This document shows, piece by piece, positions 35,943 to 48,984 of a stretch of DNA of 64,000 bases (the first letter of the stretch is position 1; the number at the start of each line of letters is the position of its first letter). The notes under the pieces were generated by a model, which saw only the letters and a program-made list of their open reading frames with translations, had not been told where the DNA came from and made no database searches. Position numbers and translations under genes: made by a program. This stretch comes from Zingiber officinale (taxonomy: Eukaryota; Streptophyta; Magnoliopsida; Zingiberales; Zingiberaceae): NCBI RefSeq assembly GCF_018446385.1, contig NC_055996.1, positions 129,256,532 through 129,320,531 of the forward strand, given 5' to 3'.

Positions 35943-38291
35943 TTTTAGTGTTAGATTTTTTTAGTCATGTATTTGCTATTCAATTGCTTAAATTGTTCCG
36001 GATCATATTTCACTTTGTTGCTTTCATTAATATCACTGTGCTTTATATTGAAATGAGATTTTGTTTTGACACTCAATATTTATTAATCTTCGGTTGCATC
36101 AACTCAATTTTCAATTCTGGCAAATTTTATGTTTAACTGGTTGTCCTTCCTAATTACCTTATATGCTTAGCAAGTGTTTGAGTTGATGAGATTGAAGTTG
36201 GCAATGGAGATCGTGAAAGCTAACAATTTGAAGACCAAAACACTCTATTATCCGAAGGTAACACATGTGTCGAAAGAAACGCAAATAATTAAGCATTTTG
36301 AGAATGAAATTCCACAGGAACCTGCCACATATGATTAAAGTAATATTTTTATTTTTTTAATTATTTGTTGATTATAAGTTTTGTTGATGTAAATTTTCTT
36401 TTAATTATTGCTAATTAGTTGTTATTTAACTTTTTAATTGCTTGAAATTTATGTTAACTTTATTAAAAAAATAGATACTTAACATATGTTTAATTTAAGT
36501 TATTCTTTAGAACTTTATTACATGTAATAATTAAAATGGATGTATGTCCTTTTTGATAATTTTGTTAATAAAAAGATCTTATAATACCAAACACATCAAT
36601 ATCTTTAAGTTGATTATAATAAGTTCGCCTAAACACTTTAACAACTTATTTTTGAAATAAGATCTAACAACTTATAAGCTCCTAAAACAACTTATAAGCT
36701 ATTAGATCTTATAAGATGTTTTTAATAAGTTTAGCCAAACACCCTCTTAATCTCATTTGTCTTTATGCTAATGAAGAGATTGTATCTTTTGAAAAAGCTA
36801 TTAAAGATAGCAAATGGAAGAAAACCATGGATGAAGAGATGAAGGCAATTGAGAAGAATAAAACTTGGCATCTTACTACTTTGCCCGATGGTCAAAACCC
36901 ATTGGTGTGAAGTGAGTTTATAAAGTAAAGAAAAATGCTCAAGGAGAAATAGAAAAGTACAAAGCGCGACTTGTGGCAAAAGGCTACAAACAAAAGACCG
37001 ACATTGACTAAGAAGTGTTTGCTTCCGTTGCCCGAATGGAGACTATAAGGTTGATAATCTCTTTAGCCGCTCAACTAAAGTGGCAAATATTTAAGCTTGA
37101 TGTCAAATTGACATTTCTTAATGGCTACTTAGAAGAATAAGTCTATGTTGAACAACCGGCTGACTACATCAAGAGGGGGCAAGAAGGAAATGTGTTGAAG
37201 TTGAAGAAAGCTCTCTATGGCTTGAAGAGAGCACTGAGAGCATGAAATTCAAGAATTGATGCATACTTAAAAGAAAATGACTTTATGCAATGCTTTTATG
37301 AGCATTCTCTTTATGTAAGAGTAGAAAATGATAACATCTTATTGGTATCATTATATGTAGATGATCTAATCGTGACAGGAAGTTCGTCTCAAATGATAAA
37401 ACCTTTTAAGGAAGCTATGACAAAAGCATTTAATATGACTGATATGGGACTTATGTCCTACTTTCTCAGTTTGGAGGTGAAACAAGGAGTTAATGACATA
37501 TTTATGACTCAAGAACACTATGCAAAGGAGGTTCTCAAGAGATTTAGAATGGATGATTGTAATCGAGTTAATACACTGGTGGACTGGGGAACAAAGCTAT
37601 CTAAGGGTGACGAAGGAAAGACGGTTGATCCCACACGTTTCAAAAGCTTGGTGGGAAGCTTACGGTACCTAACTTGCACTCGACCGGATATATTATATGG
37701 ATTCGATCTTATGAGCAGGTTTATGGAGGAGCTAAAGAGACTTATTGGAAGGCGGCCAAGCGAATCCTTTGTTATGTTCGAGGTACTTTGAATCAAGGAT
37801 TATTTTATTCTCACTTGTTGGATATTTGGATAGTGATTGGGGTGGAGATTGTGATGACTGGAGAAGCACTTCCGACTTTGCATTTTTCGTTAGAGATACA
37901 ACATTTTCTTGAATGTTAAAAAAACAACCTATTGTTACTCTTTCCACTTGTGAAGCAGAGTACATTGCGGCATCCTCATGTGTTAGTTGGCATCCTCATG
38001 TTTTAGTTATGGTATATGGCTAAGAAGCTTGCTAAAGGAGATAAAGTTTGAACCAAATGAAGCAACTCAAATCTACATTGATAACAGATCGACAATTGCA
38101 TTGGGAAAGAATCTTGTATATCATCAAAGAAGTAAGCATATTGATGAACATGTGAAGAACAAAGATGTGAAGCTAGTATATGTGAAGACTAAAGAGCAAG
38201 TTGCTGACATCTTTACCAAGCCACTGAAGTTTGAAGATTTCATCAAGATGCGGAATCTACTTGGAGTCACAAAATTAAGTTTAAGAGGGAG

Positions 38292-38621
38292 TGTTGGAAA
38301 TTAAACTTTATTTTAGAGATAAAAATTATTGATAAAAATTTATGAAGATAGAATGATGAGGTGACAAGTCTTGACTAGACTTCGTGATAGGAAAAAATTT
38401 GATGAGGTGACAATCATGATAAGAATAAGTTTCGAGGAGATAGAATAATTCAATAAGTGTCTATCCATTAAGTCTATAAATATGTACTTTCTTTCATGAA
38501 TGAAACAAGTTGAGTGTTTTATTTTATTTCTCCTTCTCTTTCACATAGAGATTCTCCTCCTCCTCCATATTATTTTTCGATAATCCTTTTTATTTCTTCT
38601 CTCATAATTCCTTTTCCAACA
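38292..38621 (+). repeat. 3' LTR of copia C
   Basis: 330 bp, TGTTGGAAATTAAAC to CTTTTCCAACA, preceded by the polypurine stretch AAGAGGGAG. Confidence 0.9.
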
Positions 38622-38817
38622 GCCTGAAGTCTCATTCCAACTCCGGGTAGAGAAAAGGAGCTATGAATCCACCACTAGCCGCATCTACGTGAATCGGTGT
38701 ATTCCTAACCCCACGGGTCATCCGAGTTGGTATGTGGTGGGATGCTTGCCACATGAGGACGTGAGGTCGAAACTCAGGGCAGTCGGGACGTAAATCTCCG
38801 GTCCTTGTGCAACTTAC

Positions 38818-41233
38818 TGTTGGAATGTATACTGAAAGCCTAAGCTTTTGTAAACATTTATTTTGAATAAAGAATCACATTTGGTCAAATTGTCTACATT
38901 CGTTTGTAGTTGTTCAATTAATTTATGTTGTAGATAACATAGTATGTGGTGTCACATACAGAAGATGATGTTATCAGTACCTTATAAATTATAAACAACA
39001 ACTCACGATCAAAATGGAAAGGAACAAACCATTGGAAGGTCGTAGTGTAATTAGGAATTAGTTTATCTTAACTATATAATTACACTAGTACACTTAGAGT
39101 GTATTGAGTAGGACCATTTGAGGTTGTTTCTCTTATACTGACTTTATAAAGAAACAAATACCTCAGTTATCATGGAAGTGTGTGCTCTTAATCCTAATAT
39201 AATAACAAGTACATATATTTGATATTTATTTCTTTAATTTATCAATGGGTGAGATTTAGTTCGATAAATCAATAAGCCCGATAAGTTGAGAAATAATATC
39301 ACTTATAGTGTGTGTTGTTGATTATAGAAGGAAACTGTGTCCTAGAGATACTAGGTTGATAATGTCCCCAAGAGGAGCTCATAAGGATTGTCATGTTAAA
39401 CCCTGCAGGTGGACTTAGTCCGACATGATGATAAGGTTGAGTGGTACTACTCTTGGACTAAGATATTAATTAAATGAGTTGTCAGTAACTCACTTAATTA
39501 GTGGACATTCGATATCTTAAACACAGGGAGACTAACACACTCATAATAAGAAGGAGCCCAAAAATGTAATTTGGAATTGGTGTGGTAGTTCAATAATAGT
39601 TCTCTAGTGGAATGAATTATTATTGATAAAATTAAGTTGTGTGTTCGGGGCGAATACGGGATGCTTAATTTTATCGGGAGACCAAAACCAATTCCTCCTC
39701 TCGGTCCCTATCGTAACCTCTTATTTATAAAGTACTTTACCCACCTATACCCACCTTCTATACCCACCTAAAGAGGGCCGACCATGCTAGCTTGGGAATC
39801 AAGCTAGGGCCGGCCTAAGCTTAGTTTATGGGTGGCCGACCCTAGCTTGAACCCAAGCTAGAGGGGGCCGGCCATAATAAAATTAAAAAGAATTTTAATT
39901 TTAATTTTTATTATGTGGAAGATATAATTTATTAAAGAGAATTAAAATTAATATATCTCTCTTAAAAGGATCTACAAAAGATTAAAGAAAGATATTAGAT
40001 CTCTTTCCTTATTTATAGATTGGAAAGATATTTTATTTTTTCTCTTTAAAAATTATTCACATGTTGAAAAATTAAAATTATAGAAATTTCTTTTTATCAA
40101 CCATGAAGGGATTATAAAGGGAAATTTTATTTTTTAAAATTTCCAAAGATAAATAAGGAAGTTTTAATTGTTGATTGAAACTCTCCTAATTTTTCTATTT
40201 GAGGTGGCCGACCATGATTAATTGATTAAGAAATTTTATTAAATTTTTCTTAATTAATTGTTGTCAAGGAAAGTTAAGGAAATTTTATTATAAATAAATT
40301 TCCTTATTTGCCAAAGCCAACGAATATAAAAGAAGGGGTAGGGGTGCCTTCATGGGTTACAACTTCTATTGTTCTCTCCCTCTTTTCCTTAGTGTTGTGG
40401 CCGACCATCCCCTCTTTCTTTCTTCCTCTTTGTGGTGGCCGAATTCTTCATCTCCCTTGGAGCTCTTGTGGTGGCCGGATACTACTTGGAGAAGAAGAAG
40501 AAGAAGAAGAAGGAGAGAAAGCTTGCATCCCTTGGAGCTTGGTTGGTGGTTTTCTTCATCCTTGGTGAAGCTCTTATTTTGGCCGAACCTAGCAAGGAGG
40601 AGAAGAAGGTGTGTTGGTGATTTCTCATCTCGGAAGATCGTTGCCCACACAACGTCCGAGGTTAGAAGAGGAATACGGTAGAAGATCAAGAGGTCTTTCT
40701 AAAAGGTATAACTAGTAATTTTTCCTTTCCGCATCATACTAGTTATTTTTGGAAATAAATACCAAATACAAGAGGCTTACGATTCTAGTATTTCGAATAT
40801 GTTTTTCGATGTTGTGTTATTTTGTTTTTACTTTTCCTTGTGATTTGATTGTTCCTTTCGGTTAACCTAAAGTTATTTTAGGAAATTAAATATTAGCTTT
40901 CCTTAAAAAGTTTTGTCTAGTCGGTGGTGGTTGCTCCCATATCCAAGAAGGCCATGTGCCTCGCCACGTCAGTACTGGGAACCAATTATGGAAATTAATA
41001 TTTAATGGAATTAATAACTTAGGTGATTTGGATCGAACGTGTTAAGTTCCGCAGGAGATCCAAGTCTAAACTTAAAAGAACAAATAAATTAAGTTTTGGA
41101 TCAAACGTGTTAAGTTCCGCAGGCGATCCAAAATTTAATTTAAAAGAACACATGGTAGCTAGGAAAATGTTCAGACCTTTGTACAAAATTTTTGTACAGT
41201 GGAACCTCTAGGTTTTCCGAGTAGCAACCAACA
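38818..41233 (+). repeat. 5' LTR of copia B
   Basis: 2,416 bp, unusually long for a copia element. It has a TATAAAAG box at 40325-40332, repeated GGCCGGCC/GTGGCCGAC motifs (39775-39875) and a tandem AACGTGTTAAGTTCCGCAGG segment near the 3' end. Confidence 0.92.
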
Positions 41234-41235
41234 AT

Positions 41236-41247
41236 TGGTATCAGAGC
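41236..41247 (+). promoter_or_regulatory. Primer binding site of copia B
   Basis: TGGTATCAGAGC, two bases after the LTR; complementary to initiator tRNA-Met. Confidence 0.9.
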
Positions 41248-42427
41248 TAGAGTTTTGCCTCTGTGTATTTGGTATTAGTTTAATTATGCACATGTCATAC
41301 ATAATTTAGGCAGGTTAATAGTAGTATGTGCTAACTTTGTGGATGCAGGATCCAACTATTATGGCTTATAGTTTTCTTTATGTGTGTGATTGGACCCTTG
41401 GACATGTCAAGGGCAATTATATGTGTGTGCATGATTGTATTATAAAATACAGCAGGAGCTGTATTTAGTTTTTAATTAGGATTTTATTTTTGATCTAGTT
41501 ACATGTACATTCCTTTTATGGAATATAGGATCAATGAATGTAAATTTTTATTTTATGTTCGATCTAGTTCACATGTACATTCCTTTGAGGAATATAGGAT
41601 CGGAAAATGTAAAATTCTATTTATGTCGCGGATCGAATCTTGCAAGGCGTGGAACCTTTTGAGGACCAGAGGCGCAGCGGAACAAGGAGCAAGATGGATG
41701 CGACAGCAAGACCCGGTGGTGGTGGCCAAATAAGGCAGCAGCTAGGGTTGGTGACACACGGAGGACAAAAATAGATAAAAGCCATAATAGTTGAAAATTA
41801 GTTTTTCATTTATTGCTTTTATATTGTGCTGTGTGTGCATGTTAGTAAACATGTTTAGTAGGCTAGCATAGTTAAAATTCCCCATTTATAAATAACTAAG
41901 TGGGAGAGGAATTTTAAATAAATTCCACGGTCTCCATTACTGGTTTGTAAGTGATGCAAACAAGCTTGCGCGTTGGCTCTGAGTGCCTTCCTCCATATCG
42001 GATGAGCTTGTTTGTGGATCACTAGAACAAACTTCCATTTTGGATGACTATAGGAAGTTAATTAAGAGCGTGTGATCTTCCCCATCGGAAGGGGCACAAT
42101 TTTATTAATGGACTTAGTGTCAAGTAATGGTATACACTTAGGCACGTTTAATAGTATCCTCCCCATCGGAGTCATTGCTATTATTCGTGTGACCAAAGGA
42201 TACCAACTACTAATTTTATTTGTCAAAAAGTTAGGTTGACAAGATAATAAAATTAATGAGTTAAAACCCTCCTTTTACAAATGTTGAATTTGTATACGTC
42301 CACACTATCGTGGCATACAAAATTCACGGTGGTTTGAGGTGTTGGTTAATTTAAAATAGTATTGTTTGGGGAATCAATATTATTCTAAATTTAGAGTTCT
42401 GACCAAAAGTTATTTGTGATTCTTAGG
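41248..42427 (+). other. Leader of copia B
   Basis: Non-coding. It contains a local duplication of about 70 bp around ACATGTACATTCCTTT at 41500-41610, which A lacks, and the conserved stem-loop at 41950-42023. In the right arm a C in A is T in B, which keeps a G-U pair. Confidence 0.6.
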
Positions 42428-45400
42428 ATGACTTTCAACCCACTGTCCATCATACTACAACAGAATAGACTTACTGGTCCTAACTACATAGATTGGAAAA
42501 GGAACCTAGACATTGTTCTTACTGCTGAAAGCTATAAGCTTGTACTGACTGAGCCTTGTCCTGATGCACTCACTGGTGAATCTACCCAAGAGGAGATTGA
42601 ATATCATAGGAAATGGGTAAAAGCAGATGAGATGGCGCGGTGTTACATTTTGACTTCAATGTCAAATGTATTGCAACATCAGCATCAAGATTTACCAATA
42701 GCCTATGATATTATGAACAATCTCAAGGAACTCTTTGGTCATCAGGATCGGGCTTCTAGGCAAGAAGTCATGAGAAAGATAATGACAGCCACCATACAAG
42801 AGGGTACTCCTGTGAGGGATCATATCCTAAAGATGATGGCTTATCTGAACGAAATACATATCCTTGGAGGAGAAATTGATGGGGAAACCCAGATCGATAT
42901 GATCCTCCAAACACTACCTAGAAGTTTTGAGCAATTCCGTCTGAATTACAATATGAACAAAAGGGTATATTCATTGGCGGAACTACTGACAGAACTTCAG
43001 GCAGCAGAAGGTTTGTTTCGTCACAATTCTCATATTCACTATGCTGAAAATGATTCTACTTCTAAACCGAAAGGAAAGAAGAAGAAGAAGAAGAAACAAG
43101 TTGGTTCAGCTAAGAAAGTGAATAAATCTTAGAGTACAGGACCTAAAGCTGGAGTGAAGAAGCCGAAGGGCAAGTGCTTCATCTGCAAGCAGTCAGGGCA
43201 TTGGAAGGCGGATTGTCCTCGTAGGAATCAGAACAACAAAGGTATATCTCATGCTCTAGTTGTTGAAACATGTTTAGCCGTGTTATCTACCAGCACCTAG
43301 TGTGTAGATACGGGAGCCACTGATCATGTCTGCAATTCCTTGCAGGGGTTCCAGGAAACCCGACGACTATCTGAAGGAGAAATTACTGTCTACATAGGCA
43401 ATGCTACTAAGGTGGCGGCTGTTGCAGTGGGAGACGTTTACTTATCTTTTAGTAGAAATAAAAATTTGGTTTTAAGAAATTATCTTTATGTACCCAGTTT
43501 TAGAAAGAATTTAATTTCAGTTTCTAAACTGTTTTTAGATGGGTATTCAGTTTCTTTTAGTAACGATGTAGTTATTAAGAGAAATAAAGTGATTATCTGT
43601 TCTGGTGCATTAGTTGACAATTTATATACTTTAAAACCAATTTCTCCCACAAAATAAAACATGGAAATTTATAACTCATCTTCTAACTCTAATAAGAGAA
43701 AAGAACCTTCAGAAATGAACCAAGCATATCTTTGGCATCTAAGGCTTGGTCATATTAACTTAAGTAGGATTCAGAGGCTTATAGCCGATGGACTTTTGGG
43801 TTCACTAGAGTTGAAAAATTTTCCAACTTGTGAATCTTGCTTAGAAGGTAAAATGACCAAGAGGTCTTTTAAGACCAAGGGGTATAGAGCCAAAGAAGTG
43901 TTAGAATTGGTTCACTCTGATTTATGTGGTCCTATGTCTGTCCAGGCAAAAGGAGGTTTTGAATATTTTGTCTCTTTTATAGATGATTATTCAAGATACG
44001 GATACATTTACCTAATGCGCCGCAAGTCCGAGTGCTTTGATAAGTTCAAAGAATACAAGGCTGATGTGGAGAAACGACTAGGTAAAAGTATCAAGACACT
44101 ACAGTCTGATCGTGGTGGCGAATGCCTCTTAGGAGAGTTTAGGAATTACTTATCAGAGGCCGGGATTCAATCCCAACTGTCTGCACCTGGTACACCCCAA
44201 CAGAATGGTGTGGCAGAACGAAGGAATATGACTCTTATGGAGATGGTTAGATCGATGATGAGTTACTCAGAATTACCAAATTCGTTTTGGGGATACGCTC
44301 TGGAAACAGCAGTGTAGATTCTGAACTTAATACCTTCTAAATCAGTTTCTTCTACTCTCACAGAATTGTGAAATGGGCGAAAGCCCAGTCTAAGACATAT
44401 TCGGATTTGGGGTAGTCCAGCACATGTGCTGAAACCAGATGCTGATAAGTTAGAATCTCATACAGAAGTTCGCGTGTTTATGGGGTATCCCAAAGGAACG
44501 AAAGGTGGTTTATTTTATAGTCCTAAAGACCAGAAGGTCATTGTTAGCACCAATGCCCAGTTTTTAGAAGAAGACTATATAATAGATCACAAGCCCAGTA
44601 GCAAAGTTGTTTTAGAAGAACTTAGAGAGGATACATCTACTTCAGTACCAACAGTACAAGATGAAGTACCACAAGAGACTGCAACACGTGTCACACATGA
44701 TACACAACCACAGGCAGTGCCTCGTCGTAGTGGGAGGGTTGTAAGGCAGCTTGAAAGATTCATGTTTTTGGGAGAGTCTTCGGACTTGATCCCGGGTAAA
44801 CATGAACCTGATTCCCGAACATATGACGAAGCACTCTAAGATATAGATGCAGCATCTTGGCAAAAAATGATGAATTCTGAAATAGAGTCTATGTACTCTA
44901 ATAAGGTCTGGGAGCTTGTAGAACCACCTGATGGTGTAAAAGCCGTTGGATGCAAGTGGATCTACAAAAGGAAAAGAGGGACAGACGGGAAGGTAGAAAC
45001 CTTCAAAGCTAGGCTTGTTGCGAAAGGGTACACTCAGAAAGAGGGAATTGACTATGAGGAAACCTTTTCACCGGTAGCCATGCTTAAGTCTATCCGGATA
45101 CTCTTATCCATTGCTGCTCATATGGATTATGAGATTTGGCAAATGGATGTCAAGACAATTTTCCTTAATGGAAGTCTTGAAGAGAACATCCATATGAAGC
45201 AACCAGAAGGGTTTATTGAAAAAGGCAAAGAGCATCTAGTGTGCAAGCTCAATCGGTCCATTTATGGACTGAAGCAAGCTTCAAGATCTTGGAACATCCG
45301 ATTTAATGAAGTAACCCAGTCATATGGATTTATTCAGTGTCCGGATGAGTCTTGTGTATACAAGAAATGTAACGGAAACATGGTGGTATTTCTTGTACTA

Positions 45401-46393
45401 TACGTAGATGATATTTTGTTAATTGGCAACAATGTCAAGATATTATCGGACGTAAGGGTATGGTTGTCCAAACAATTTGATATGAACGACTTAGAAGATT
45501 GTGCACACATTCTTGGGATCAAAGTTATAAGAGATCGCAAGAAAAGAATGTTGTGTCTGTCCCAAGCTTCATACATAGATACAATCCTTGTTCGTTTTAG
45601 CATGCAAGATTCCAAGAAAGGTTTCTTACCTTTTAGGCATGGAGTAGCTCTATCTAAAGAGATGTCTCCGAAGACATCAAAGGAGATAGAGGATATGAAA
45701 GCAGTTCCTTATGCTTCGGCTGTAGGAAGCCTAATGTATGCAATGCTATGTACGAGACCTGATATCTGTTTTGCCGTGGGCATGGTTAGCAGATATCAGA
45801 GTAACCATGGACAAGGACATTGGACTGCGGTAAAGAATATATTAAAGTACCTGAGAAGGACTAGAGATTATATACTAGTTTACCAAGCAGACGATTTGCT
45901 CCATATGGGTTACACGGATTCAAATTTCCAATCAGATAGGGACAACAATAAGTCTGCATCAGGCTATGTGTTTACTTAAAGAGGTGGAGCCATTGCATGG
46001 AGGAGTGTTAAGCAGAAATACGTTTCGGACTCAACCATGGAAGCAGAGTATGTAGCAGCCTCTGAGGCGGCTAAAGAAGTAGTATGGCTCAGGAACTTTC
46101 TAATGGACTTAGATGTGATTCCTAGTTTGCCCAAAATCATCACAATTTATTGTGATAATAGTGGTGCAGTTGCAAACTTGAAGGAACCACGAGCCCATAA
46201 GGCAAGTAAACATATAGAGCGCAAGTACCACCTGATACGAGATATCGTGAAGCGAGGAGAAGTTGTCATCGCCAAGATTGCATCAGCAGATAACCTGGCA
46301 GATCCTTTCACTAAGGCCCTTCCGGCGAAAGCTTTCGATCGACATGTGGAGGGGATGAGAATCAGATGTATGGCAGAAGATATGACAGCTTAG
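42428..46393 (+). pseudogene. copia B gag-pol polyprotein with seven stop codons
   Basis: One frame of about 1,320 codons without a frameshift. Stops: 43130-43132 (after the gag Lys-rich stretch), 43298-43300 (Trp codon directly before the protease CVDTGATDH), 43655-43657, 44315-44317, 44369-44371, 44837-44839 and 45977-45979. Compared with A, five of the seven are single C-to-T or G-to-A changes at Gln or Trp codons. Domains and motifs are as in A: zinc knuckle CFICKQSGHWKADC, integrase HSDLCGPM and FIDDYSRYG with DRGGEC, reverse transcriptase WQMDVKTIFLNG and YVDDILLIG, RNase H DNSGAVANLK. No stop is shared with A. Confidence 0.93.
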
Positions 46394-46414
46394 TCATTAG
46401 TATAAGTGGGAGAT

Positions 46415-48803
46415 TGTTGGAATGTGTACTGAAAGCCTAAGCTTTTGTAAACATTTATTTTGAATAAAGAATCATATTTGGTCAAATTTTCTACATTCGT
46501 TTGTAGTTGTTCAATTAATTTATGTTGTAGATAACATAGTATGTGGTGCCACATACAGAAGATGATGTTATCAGTACCTTATAAATTATAAACAACAGCT
46601 CATGACCAAAATGGAAAGGAACAAACCATTAGAAGGTCGTAGTGTAATTAGGAATTAGTTTATCTTAACTATATAATTATACTAGTACACTTAGAGTGTA
46701 TTGAGTATGACCATTTGAGGTTGTTTCTCTTATACTGACTTTATAAAGAAACAAATACCTCAATTATCATGAAAGTGTGTGCTCTTAATCTTAATATAAT
46801 AACAAACACATATATTTGATATTTATTTCTTTAATTTATCAATAGGTGAGATTTAGTTCGATAAATCAATAAGCCCGATAAGTTGAGAAATGATATCACT
46901 TATAGTGTGTGTTGTTGATTATAGAAGGAAACTGTGTCCTAGAGATACTAGGTTGATAATGTCCCCAAGAAGAGCTCATAAGGATTGTCATGTTAAACCC
47001 TGCAGGTGGACTTAGTCCGACATGATGATAAGGTTGAGTGGTACTACTCTTGGACTAAGATATTAATTAAATGAGTTGTCAGTAACTCACTTAATTAGTG
47101 GACATTCGATATCTTAAACACAGGGAGACTAACACACTCATAATAAGAAGGAGCCCAAAAATGTAATTTGGGATTGGTGCGGTAGTTCAATAATAGTTTT
47201 AATTATTATTGATAAAATTAAGTTGTGTGTTCGGGGCGAACACGGGATGCTTAATTTTATCGGGAGACCAAAACCAATTCCTCCTCTCGGTCCCTATCGT
47301 AGCCTCTTATTTATAAAGTACTTTACCCACCTATACCCACCTTCTATACCCACCTAAAGAGGACCGGCAAAGCTAGCTTGGGAATCAAGCTAGGGCCGGC
47401 CTAAGCTTGGTTTATGGGTGGCCGGCCCTAGCTTGAACCCAAGCTAGAGGAGGCCGGCCATAATAAAATTAAAAAGAATTTTAATTTTAATTTTTATTAT
47501 GTGGAAGATATAATTTATTAAAGAGAATTAAATTAAAATATCTTTCTTAAAAGGATCTACAAAAGATTAAAGAAAGATATTAGATCTCTTTCCTTATTTG
47601 TAGATTGAAAAGATATTTTATTTTTTCTCTTTGAAAATTATTCACATGTTGAAAAATTAAAATTATAAAAATTTCTTTTTATCAACCATGAAGGGATTAT
47701 AAAGGGAAATTTTATTTTTTAAAATTTTCAAAAACAAATAAGGAAGTTTTAATTGTTGATTGAAACTCTCCTAATTTTTCTATTTGAAGTGGCCGACCAT
47801 GATTAATTGATTAAGGAATTTTATTAAAATTTTCTTAATTAATCGTTGTCAAGGAAAGTTAAGGAAATTTTATTATAAATAAATTTTCTTATTTGCCAAA
47901 GCCAAGGAATATAAAAGAAGGGGTAGGGGTGCCTTCATGGGTTACAACTTCTATTGTTCTCTCTCTCTTTTCCTTGGTGTTGTGGCCGGCCATCCTCTCT
48001 TTTTTTCTTCCTCTTTGTGGTGACCGAATTCTTCATCTCCCTTGGAGCTTTTGTGGTGGCCGGATACTACTTGGAGAAGAAGAAGGAGAGAAAGCTTGCA
48101 TCCCTTGGAGTTTGGTTGGTGGTTTTCTTCATCCTTGGTGAAGCTCTTGTTTTGGCCGAACCTAGCAAGGAGGAGAATGTGTGTTGGTGATTTCTCGTCT
48201 CGAAAGATCGTTGCCCACACAACATCCGAGGTTAGAAGAGGAATACGGTAAAAGATCAAGAGATCTTTCTAAAAGGTATAACTAGTAATTTTTCCTTTCC
48301 GCATCATACTAGTTATTTTTGGAAATAAATACCAAATACAAGAGGATTACGATTCTAGTATTTCGAATATGTTTTTCGATGTTATGTTCTTTTGTTTTTA
48401 CTTTTCTTTGTGATTTGATTGTTCCTTTCGGTTAACCTAAAGTTATTTTAGGAAATTAAATATTAACTTTCTTTAAAAGGTTTTGTTTAGTCGGTGGTGG
48501 TTGCTCTCATATCCAAGAAGGCCATGTGCCTCGCCACGTCAGTACTGAGAACCAATTATGGAAATTAATATTTAATAGAATTAATAACTTAGGTGATTTA
48601 GATCGAACGTGTTAAGTTCCGCAGGAGATCCAAGTCTAAACTTAAAAGAACAAATAAATTAAGTTTTGGATCAAACGTTTTAAGTTCCGTAGGCGATCCA
48701 AAATTTAATTTAAAAGAACACATGGTAACTAGGAAAAGGTTCAGACCTTTGTACAAAATTTTTGTACAGTGAAATCTCTAGATTTTCCGAGTAACAACCA
48801 ACA
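46415..48803 (+). repeat. 3' LTR of copia B
   Basis: 2,389 bp. It follows the polypurine stretch AAGTGGGAGAT. It differs from the 5' LTR by scattered substitutions and a short deletion at about 47198 that removes the TCTCTAGTGGAATGAA part. Confidence 0.92.
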
Positions 48804-48808
48804 CTTAC

Positions 48809-48984
48809 CTCACCTGTCACATGCTCGCTCGGATGCTGTGATTTACCTCCCTCATGATGACCTTGGGTCGGATGCGACGGGGACGAGTGATTTCACCTTT
48901 TGCCACGTGAATCAGTATATCCCACCTGAGGAGGATCGATAAGTTAAAGACTATACCAGCCCATGCTAATGTTTGTAGCCACAA
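48809..48984. other. Degenerate GAD-locus sequence
   Basis: Between copia B and the next GAD exon. It contains, on the minus strand, GATATACTGATTCACGTGG, which resembles the TPIHV codons present on the other side of B. This is either a small duplication or chance. No separate gene is seen. Confidence 0.4.

Larger units (their letters stand above)
31965..36746 (+). mobile_element. PIF/Harbinger DNA transposon nested in copia C
   Basis: 4,782 bp with inverted ends GAGGGTGTTTGGCT and a 3-bp duplication TTA (31962-31964 and 36747-36749), the signature of the superfamily. Both subterminal zones repeat GCTTATAAGC and AACTTATAAGC. It carries the usual two genes, a Myb/SANT-like ORF1 and a DDE transposase, both on the plus strand and both damaged. 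Confidence 0.93.
29600..38304 (+). pseudogene. copia C gag-pol, heavily mutated and split by Harbinger
   Basis: The gag region (29600-30450) has several stops, at least two of them TGA where Trp is expected. The protease region shows WYLDYGASNHMCG, where the family has Asp-Ser-Gly; Tyr replaces Ser beside the catalytic Asp. Integrase follows (HTDICGTI, FIDNFSRKTW, WSDRGGEFTS) with stops and frame breaks at about 30942, 31230 and 31440. Pol up to SLQELYEV is interrupted at 31965 and resumes at 36750 with FEKAIKDSKWKKTMDEEMKAIEKN. Reverse transcriptase (FKLDVKLTFLNG, YVDDLIVTG) and RNase H (YIDNRSTIAL, DIFTKPL) follow, with more stops and a short duplication near 37970-38000. It cannot make a working polyprotein. 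Confidence 0.88.
29241..38621 (+). mobile_element. Ty1/copia element C inserted in a GAD exon
   Basis: Two 330-bp LTRs (29241-29570 and 38292-38621) flank a copia gag-pol. The duplication GCCTG is at 29236-29240 and 38622-38626 and lies inside GAD coding sequence. The 5' LTR now starts AGTTGG where the 3' LTR has TGTTGG. A PIF/Harbinger element (31965-36746) sits inside its pol. Without it, the element would be about 4.6 kb. Confidence 0.92.
38818..48803 (+). mobile_element. Ty1/copia element B, full length
   Basis: 9,986 bp with long LTRs (38818-41233 and 46415-48803) and an exact duplication CTTAC at 38813-38817 and 48804-48808. It has primer site, leader, gag-pol, polypurine tract and both LTR termini (TGTTGGAATGTATACTG, CAACCAACA). 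It lies between GAD exons, in the same direction as C and opposite to GAD. It is the same family as A and the two solo LTRs near 53.5-58.4 kb. It is structurally complete, but its polyprotein has seven stops. Confidence 0.95.

Noticed and set aside
48860..48940. Second copy of the GAD TPIHV segment beside copia B
   Set aside because: The similarity covers under 20 bases and is not in frame with flanking GAD codons; a duplication could not be shown.
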